This document shows, piece after piece, positions 9,111 to 15,442 of a stretch of DNA of 15,442 nucleotides (within the stretch, counting starts at the first letter, position 1; each line of letters starts with the position of its first letter). The position numbers and the translations under genes are program-made. The DNA is taken from positions 6,966 through 22,407 of the forward strand of contig NWUY0300102260.1 of assembly GCA_004151065.3 (NCBI GenBank), written 5' to 3'. This DNA is from Larix sibirica (Eukaryota; Streptophyta; Pinopsida; Pinales; Pinaceae). The notes beneath the pieces were generated by a model, which did no database searches, was not told the origin of the DNA, and worked only from the letters and a program-made list of their open reading frames with translations.

Positions 9111-9765
9111 TTGGATGTGCTTGATAAACCTAGAGAAGGATGGAACCTCCTTTCTTAGATGATGACTAGAGTTTGGGTTACCTTTCTACACACACACTCA
9201 ATAGCACTTGGAGGAAGGGAACACCCAAGGGACTACAAGCAGGGAAGAGGACCTTCTTGGTGTTGTGTGTGTGGGGGGGGTAATGTGGGTTCCCAGTTGG
9301 ATGCATCTTATGGAGGTACTTGTAGCTTAGTGGTTGATATCAATAGCTTAGAAAAATTTCCCTTAGTTCTCTTGGTATCTTGATAAACCTAGTTGTGGAT
9401 TTGATTGGCTATGTGTAATTATGTCTTGGTGACATTATGGGATTTGGATGTTCTTGATAAACCTAGTGAAGTATGGATCCTTCTTTCTTATAATATGACC
9501 ATGGTTTGGGTTACCTTTCTATTCACACATTGAATAACACCTAGAGGAAGGGAACAACTGAGGAATTGTGAGCTTGGTGTTGTGTGGGGTGGGTAATGTG
9601 GGTGCCAGGATGGATGCATCTTCTTGAGGTGCTTGTATCTCTATGGTTGAACTAACTATCTTAGAAATCCTTTCCCATATATATATTGATAGCTTGATAA
9701 ACATAGCTATATACTTGATTGGATATGAAAGTGTATTTTGTGACTATGAGTTAGCCTTAGAAGTT
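9111..9765 (+). repeat. 333-bp tandem duplication within the LTR
   Basis: Copy 1 starts TTGGATGTGCTTGATAAACC at 9111 and copy 2 starts TTGGATGTTCTTGATAAACC at 9444. Both contain GGTTTGGGTTACC-like, GGAAGGGAACA, GGTGTTGTGTG, TAATGTGGG, GGATGCATCTT and TTGATAAAC in the same order. Copy 1 has a longer GTGTGTG-GGGGGGGG run. Similarity fades after about 9750. Confidence 0.8.
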
Positions 9766-9910
9766 CCCATTTTCTCGTGGAAATTGTGCCCAGTCAAGGG
9801 TGGCCTCTCAATAGAAAGAGTATATATTGGACATAATTCCTATGGTTGGGTGCAAGGTTGGTGTTGCACAGACAATTGTTTTGGAAATATTATTTCAAGA
9901 TAAGTATTCA

Positions 9911-9976
9911 ATTGATGTGTTCTATTGATTTCATTGCTTCACAATTGATTTGTTCTATTGATTTCATTGCTTCAAT
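9911..9976 (+). repeat. 33-bp tandem duplication
   Basis: ATTGATGTGTTCTATTGATT... at 9911 is repeated at 9944 as ATTGATTTGTTCTATTGATT..., each running through TCATTGCTTCA. Near-identity over 33 bp suggests a fairly recent local duplication. Confidence 0.85.
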
Positions 9977-10037
9977 CAATATACAACTGTCAAGGAGGGA
10001 TATGAAGATAGCACCATCTCTACACCACTTTAGGACA

Positions 10038-10513
10038 GTGATCTAGTCCTCTGACCAATGGATGGGACCCTTCAAAATAGGTAGGCATGGCTCATAGTAT
10101 GTCACCCTAGGTAACTTTCATATATACATGAAAAACTTGACTAGATTTAGAACTGAAAGCTGAGGTGCTTGGGGGAAAATTTCATCCATGAAAACAAAAT
10201 AGAAAATGAGTGTTGTATTAAAAGGGAGGCCCAAATATCCCAGAAGACTTAAAAAACTGAAAATAAGTGCATTTCATAGGTGCCTTAATCATAACCAACT
10301 CTAAACAAAAGGAGAAACAACAACATAACATACACTCAATTGGTAAAGTATGTTTTAACATCCCATTTCTATGTATCTTAGTCGCTATTTGAAAATTACA
10401 CAGATGGGTAAATTTCAGACCCATGTAACTCTAGGCCATCAGAAAAAGACAAATACGTGACATACTGTCTCACAGGACTTTAAAACATATACAAGATACT
10501 ATTAATTCAATAA
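10038..10513. other. Stretch with no supported gene
   Basis: If the LTR ends at 10037 this would be the 5' internal leader of a gypsy element. No gag motif is recognised. A 68-codon minus-strand frame (10218-10424) shows no domain. Confidence 0.3.
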
Positions 10514-10770
10514 CCAGTGGCATGCTTTCCCTGGTCCATGGTTTCTTAAACAACAACAATCTCATACATTCATGAATGAGAACATTTTTAATCCAAAACC
10601 CCTAGTGGCATGCTTTCCTTGGTCCTAGGTATTTCCAAAGAACAATAGCTTATTTAATGTAAACATAAACAATTTACATCCAAAAACCCCAGTGGCATGC
10701 TTTCCTTGGTCCTAGGTACCCTCAGAAATACATAGCTTCTATTTATCTTATACAATAGAATACAATAGGG
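10514..10770 (+). repeat. Three tandem copies of an 87/88-bp repeat
   Basis: The core CCAGTGGCATGCTTTCC then (C/T)TGGTCC(A/T)(A/T)GGT occurs at 10514, 10602 (CTAGTGG...) and 10689. Spacings are 88 and 87 bp. Each copy is followed by an A-rich stretch ending ATCCAAAA(A)CC in the first two. A trailing TTCCCTGGTCCTA at about 10787 may be part of a fourth unit. The core contains the palindrome GCATGC. The inter-core parts are diverged, so the core may be under constraint or be the age-resistant part of a small satellite. Confidence 0.75.
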
Positions 10771-10779
10771 GGGATTAAT

Positions 10780-12500
10780 TCATCTCTTCCCTGGTCCTAT
10801 TGTCTATCACATTGACATTATCATTTTGGTGGTCTATGACTATGAAGAATGGGAAAAAGAGAGAGAAAGAGAGCCAACTAATGTGACAAATTTGGGTGAC
10901 TATCTCTGGCCTTTAAAACTTATGAGGAAATGATTGAACTTCCTATGTGCCTTCTTCAGGATGAGTTTTTATATGTTGTAAGGGGATTAATATGATCTCT
11001 TTTATGGGACACACAACCTTTCCACACTCATGCAATCCACATCTCCTTTGGAAGCTGTCATAAATGATTCTCAGGAGCACCTTATCCCAGTGTATCATCA
11101 CCTATAGGATTCGAATCCTCTCATGTATTTCACTGACTGACCATTTGAAAGATAGGAACAATTATGGTATTGAACAACATAAGGGTACCTTGTCTAGTAC
11201 TGAACAACATCGGTGAGTAAACCTCTCCTATGTGGTGCTAAAAAAATATCACCCAATGCTATGCATGACAAGAATGATTGCAAGAAGGAATAAATATTGT
11301 TTCCCTTCAAGGCAATATGAAGTGGACTTAGCTAAAAGAACATAGTCCTTGGAAAACCCACCTAAGCTTGTGAATTATCACTCCCTAGGGCATCCATATA
11401 GTATAACATAGTGGAATGAAAAATAGGGGAGTGATATGAGGGGAGAGTATTCTAAGCCGCTTTTGCAAGAGGAAAAATGTGTTTCCTCATGAAATTTACC
11501 GAAAGTGGGATTTGAATATTCGACCATCATGCCAATGTTGTGAAATTTACTGAAAGTGAGCAGTGGTTGAGAGTGATAGGCGTGGTTTTGTATATGAAAA
11601 TGACCAGAACCATCTTTAGGGGAAATGGGTGGTCATATAACATAAAAAAGAACACTTTTAGGGTGGGTGATGTTGGATGCATGGTTGTACATGAATAGAG
11701 AATGAGGCGATGATTCCCGAGGAAAACCCAAAGGTGGATTGATGATGTCCAAGATCATTATGGCCTTATTTATAAATGGAGGGGTGATTGAATACAATGC
11801 TTGATGGCCATAGGATAGGAAGAAAATAATGATCAAAAGATCTAGTGAATCGATAGATAATGTTTGGGTGATATTTTGCTGGTGTAAATGTCTGGGGCGA
11901 CGGAGAAAGAAAACTTGTGTAAGCAGCTGAGAATGATGGTCAATGATGCATAAGTAGAAGGTGATTAGACACTGTGTATACTATAGGTAATGAACCGTTA
12001 TTTTTTCCATCATTTTAATTGGTGCCTGATTTGACAAGGGCTATTGCTCCACATGAGTTGTATATATTTTGTTCATTTGGACTAAAACATAAAACCATGA
12101 ATGGATGAGAAAAAACTATTTCTTGGTTGTTTCTCACTCCCATGCTTTGAAGATGGTCTATATATATATCTAATAAGGAAGTGTTCTTAGGCCTTTAATG
12201 TTAGTTGGTTGTGTCTTATCTCCTTTTTGATCAAATATGGTATCATTATACTTTTTATGATCACAATCTTCTGCATAGAGGTGGAACTTGATCTACATCA
12301 TTAGTGAATATAGTTCCTTAGAGTTTTTGAACAACATTTTAGAACTATCAACGGTTAGAATTTGTCCCAATGAAATGTTTGATTAAATATTCACCATACA
12401 AGGCAGGTATTTCCATCTGCCTTTTATGGGAAGTACTCTACCTTCAATGGTTCATATTAACGCTGCTGAAATGCAGGATTCATCCTAGCCGTTGGCGAGA
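10780..12500. other. Long stretch without a recognisable gene
   Basis: Nothing firm is seen. On the minus strand about 11190-11836 reads with few stops, but no motif can be named. The word GAAATTTAC(C/T)GAAAGTG occurs twice (about 11494 and 11541). This is where the 3' LTR of the minus-strand gypsy element should lie, but no polypurine tract or LTR start on that strand could be found. Confidence 0.35.
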
Positions 12501-12509
12501 AAGGGTCCT

Positions 12510-13078
12510 GCTTTGAATTCAATTCTTGTTCCAGTACATCCAATGGTTGTGATTTATTTCAGGCAAATAAGTTGTTGCATCTGACCCATCAATGGGAAAG
12601 GTTGTTTGTTCACTTGTCACAATTATAAATTCCTCTAACGGTCTAGATATACGTTTGCTTATTTGTGTAGCCTGATATGGACAGTCCATGGAAAATATTC
12701 AACTTTAAGTCTGTAACATATTTCAAGGCCTTTGATGGTTCATATTGTTTTCGGAAATTTGCACAATTGAATCGGGATCGTTGATGCACAACGCCTTTCC
12801 CCTTGTTCCTTTGGATTATAAATTCCATGAGTGGCTAATATCTCATTCGGGAAAATGACCTTTCTAATATCACCCGTTGGTTCCATTCCTTTCCGATATT
12901 AGCTACAGCCTTTTCCAATTGCATAACTCTTGATGATGATGGTAGGGGAAAGATCAACAACATTTGGATCCTTCTATGGGATGGCTCCTCCTTGTGAGGT
13001 ACCAAGAGCCCAACTTGAAATATCTTCATGGGATAGAAGAACAATGTCTTGAATTCCATTTGGTCCATGGAGTCTTAT
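12510..13078 (-). pseudogene. Degenerate reading region downstream of gypsy pol, possible extra 3' ORF
   Basis: Going down from 13078 the minus strand has protein-like readings in shifting frames. One frame is open from 13068 to 12643 with a single stop at about 12835; another gives IRKVIFPNEILATHGIYNPK near 12850; a third gives EEFIIVTSEQTTFPIDGSDA near 12600 and LPEINHNHWMYW near 12555. Stops are rarer than AT-rich chance predicts, so coding ancestry is likely. It lies about 190 nt below the pol stop (13270-13272) in the same sense. Some Tat/Athila-type gypsy elements carry an extra ORF in this place. No family is recognised. It could also be part of another inserted element. Confidence 0.4.
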
Positions 13079-13269
13079 TATGAGACCACATATTGAGGAT
13101 TTTCATATAGATTCCCATGGAAAAACAAAATTTTTGATTGCGTACTTTTCTTATCTGCTCGACGGAGCAAAGGGGATCGATTACGACGCCGTTAGGAAAA
13201 CATTACTTAAATGTATCGAACATAAAATAAATCTAAGAAAAATATGATACATGGTTGGCAAATTTTCAT
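13079..13269. other. Spacer below pol with a CpG-dense patch
   Basis: About 190 nt between the pol stop and the degenerate downstream region. Between 13157 and 13197 six CpG dinucleotides fall in about 40 nt (CTCGACGG, ATCGAT, TACGACGCCG), in a window otherwise poor in CpG. On the minus strand one frame is open through the patch for about 55 codons (starting near PNGVVIDPLCSVEQ), so it may belong to the downstream reading region. Confidence 0.5.
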
Positions 13270-15290
13270 TTATGTATAACAAAAGGGTTCTAGGTACCTT
13301 CCATTAACAATGCACTCCAGCAACTGTCCTTATAAATTTTCAAATTTGAAAGTGTTGGACATCATGCCAATAGATTCTTGAATCATGAATGGACCCAACC
13401 ATAAGCTATCAAATTTTGAGTGTTTGTCAGGGTTTTCATGTCTTTTGTCTGACATTTGCATCAGATCTCCTTTTAGGAATTGTCTGCATTTTTATTTCTT
13501 ATTGAAGGAGGCCTTCATTCTATCCTGATATAATTTGAAACCTTGATAAAGATAATTCCTACGTCCTTGTAACTCTGTCAACTGATTTAACCTACTCTTG
13601 ATTATGTCTAGTTCGATTACTAGGTCTTGCAGTATTTTCATGCTTGGATATTCCAATTGTATGGGTAGTACCACATATAAAACATATAATAGTTGAAAAG
13701 GCACTTTTCCTGTAGCTCTTTTGGTAGATATACAATCGTCCCATAGGGCATACCTGAGTTGATTGTCCCATGACTTCTTGTTTTCTAATAGAGTCCAATT
13801 TATAATTTTCATGTTTTATTTGAGAATTTACCTTGGCCATTACCCTTGGGGTAGTAATTACAGGAATGAATTAAAAGGATATTGAACTGATAACAAAATG
13901 AAATCATTTTAAGAGAACATAAGGCTTTGGAATTTTCAGTGACTATTTTTCCGGGCTAGCCGAATCTAGACAATATATTTTCTTCTATAAGCTTGATTAC
14001 AACCAGGTCTTTAGTAGGAACGACCTATACTCATTTAGTAAAATATTCTGTGGCAGTGAGGATCCATCGATGTTTGTTACTGGATGGAGGATGGATTTCC
14101 CCAATGAACTAAATGCCCCATTGTTCAAAGGGTGCTTCTTCTTGGACGGGTCTTAAAGGTAATGCTGGCAATTTTCTGCTTCCCCACGAAATTTTGATAG
14201 GATAAGCAAGATTTGAAAAATTTAGGTATGTTGGAGAAAAGGGTGGGATATCAATATACAAAACTTAATATTTTATGAGCTATTGATTTGTTTGCAAAAT
14301 TTCCACCACATATCCCTTGATGCATGTATTTGATTAACATTTCAGCTTCTGGTTCTAATAGGAATTTGAGTAACAAGTCTTCTAGGTCTCTCCAGTGGAG
14401 ATATTTTCTTATGACACAATACTTAACTACATTTAGTTTCAGGGATCTTCTTAGTGATTTATCTAACTTGAGGGGACATGACCCTATGGCCAGTGAATAC
14501 ACAATATCACTATACCAAGTGGATTGAACATAATAATCATGAACATAATTTTCCACCTCTTTTTGGTATATTTCTTCCTCATCAGAGCATACCAAATTCA
14601 TCCCTATTGCCTGCAAATTTGCTTCTTCCATTAGTTTATCCAACCCCTTCCATTTTACTAGCTTAGTGGGATTCATAGTTAAGTCGAATTCCTAAATTTT
14701 AGTAATCCTTTTGCCCCATCTTTCGTCTTCTTGAGGTTGGCATGAAATTTTCTTTACATATGCATGTGGGACAAAAGTGACTATTTGTGATTGTAGAACA
14801 TTTTATTTGAAATATTTGAGGGCCTTAACTAGTGCACACACCTGTTTTTCCATAAACCTATATTTAAGCTCTCCTTCCTTCAGAGATTTATTGAAAAAGG
14901 CGACCGAGTGTTCAAGTTGTTCATCATTTTTCTGCAATAGGGCCGCTGCTATAGTATTATCCGAGGAAAATGAGAAAATTAATAATTCCTTTTCATAATT
15001 GGGGATGATAAATACTAGGGATTCCCCTAATACTCTTTTGATGACTGTAAAATCCTCTTTGGACCTATCATCCCATATCATTTACGAATATTTCTTTAGC
15101 ATTTGAGTCATTCCTTGAGTTACTTGAGCAAAATTTGGCACAAATCTTCTAAAGAAATTTATTCTTTTGAATAATGACCATAGACCTTTCTTATGTATAG
15201 AGAAATGGATGTTATTAATAGCCTCTATCATGTCCAGATAAATTCTCACTCCTTTCACTGTCACAATATGGTTGAGCATCTTACCTTCTG
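13270..15290 (-). pseudogene. Ty3/gypsy pol fragment: RT end, RNase H-like region, integrase
   Basis: Minus strand from 15290 to a TAA at 13270-13272. First the C-terminal part of reverse transcriptase (KMLNHIV, INFFRRFVPNFAQV), a stop at 15079-15081, then the RNase H-like region (WDDRSKEDF, TIAAALLQKND, VAFFNKSLKEGELKY). A connection region follows (NPTKLVKWKGL, STWYSDIVY), then the integrase zinc module, core and tail. In the zinc module the second His is Asn (HQGICGGN) and the second Cys is Tyr (SCLSYQ). The core reads KLPALPLRPV, GEIHPPSSN, HRWILTATEYFTK, ENILSRFG, YYPKGNGQ and YALWDD. The catalytic acids are a TAG (14109-14111), Glu (13935-13937) and Lys (13827-13829). The tail has the GPY/F motif (FDSLWLGPF) and NGRYLEPF, with no chromodomain, pointing to a Tat/Athila-like or other non-chromovirus lineage. 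The RT active-site part, protease and gag are missing. Confidence 0.9.
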
Positions 15291-15442
15291 TTGGTTGTGG
15301 AGCCTGATCTCCAGATTCAGAGATATTATTATTCAGCCATGTCCATACCCCAAGTTGGTTATGATCCCATCATGATCCCCAGGGGGTCTTGAGGAAAATT
15401 TTTGGGGCTGTTTTCGCCAACAGTTTTTCGGGCCCATGGTTT
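15291..15442. other. Unrelated sequence after the gypsy junction
   Basis: Upstream of the reverse transcriptase tail (minus strand), the expected palm region with its YVDD-type active site is not present. The 152 bases are more GC-rich than the rest of the window, with runs such as GATCCCCAGGGGGTC (15374-15388) and AATTTTTGGGGC. No feature can be assigned. Confidence 0.45.

Larger units (their letters stand above)
8195..10037 (+). mobile_element. Deletion derivative of a Ty3/gypsy (chromovirus-like) LTR element
   Basis: Order on the plus strand: LTR start (8195), last part of pol (about 8364-8444), polypurine tract, LTR start again (8483) and its continuation. This is what remains when most of the 5' LTR and nearly all the interior are deleted. 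The orientation is opposite to both other LTR-element remnants in the window. The right end is placed at about 10037 because ...TTAGGACA is followed by a weak primer-binding-site-like sequence, but this end is uncertain. Confidence 0.6.
8483..10037 (+). repeat. Gypsy LTR copy 2, probably about 1.5 kb
   Basis: It starts TGTAATACCCCC after the polypurine tract. The first 150 bp repeat copy 1. The body carries a 333-bp tandem duplication and a 33-bp tandem duplication. The end is proposed at ACA (10035-10037), followed by GTGATCTAGTCC, which faintly resembles the initiator-Met primer site TGGTATCAGAGCC. That would make this LTR followed by another internal region, so either the match is chance or elements were joined head to tail. 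The start is firm, the end is not. Confidence 0.55.

Noticed and set aside
9159-9903. Plus-strand open frames of 74 and 86 codons
   Set aside because: They lie in the LTR with its tandem duplication, do not share frame between copies and show no domain.
10514-10770. CRISPR-like regular repeats
   Set aside because: Only three diverged copies, units of 87/88 bp, spacers related to one another, and the context is a plant nuclear genome.
11107-11118. GGATTCGAATCC, similar to a tRNA T-arm
   Set aside because: It is a simple palindrome, with no acceptor stem, D-arm or anticodon arm at proper spacing.
14324-14666. Plus-strand frames opposite the gypsy pol
   Set aside because: They are shadows of the minus-strand pol reading, which carries clear family motifs.

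Overview
The window looks like intergenic DNA from a large, transposon-rich plant nuclear genome. It is AT-rich, holds no intact gene of any length, and its recognisable coding sequence is decayed plant-type transposable elements broken by stops and frameshifts. Evidence for a plant is the plant-style Ty1/copia and Ty3/gypsy pol remnants, a CACTA-type terminus and GT-AG introns. The species cannot be told. A gymnosperm or other large-genome seed plant would fit, but that is inference.

Layout. 1-2440: a likely decayed CACTA-type DNA transposon whose right end (...TTTTTTTGTCAGTG) is at 2440. It has a subterminal zone full of GGTGC/GCACC words, and inside it a broken two-exon minus-strand gene of unknown family with a proline-rich C-terminus. 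2441-5040: non-coding AT-rich DNA with a strongly G-poor tract (about 3120-3560) and two small tandem duplications. 5046-5425: two possible exons of an unrecognised minus-strand pseudogene with good splice-like borders. 5430-6690: no supported gene. 6700-8194: a minus-strand Ty1/copia fragment (GAG-pre-integrase, integrase, linker) cut at both ends. 8195-about 10037: a plus-strand gypsy (chromovirus-like) deletion derivative. It has an LTR start, the last codons of pol, a polypurine tract, and a second, probably long LTR that contains a 333-bp tandem duplication. 10038-12500: mostly anonymous, with three copies of an 87/88-bp repeat. 12510-15290: a minus-strand Ty3/gypsy pol remnant of a different, non-chromodomain type, followed by a degenerate sense-strand reading region that may be an extra 3' ORF. 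15291-15442: unrelated sequence after a junction.

Nothing here works as a living pathway. The history is layered insertion and decay. In both integrases all three catalytic acidic positions are lost. The parts that remain unexplained are the proline-tailed gene inside the CACTA-like element, the two-exon remnant near 5.2 kb, and the reading region downstream of the gypsy pol.
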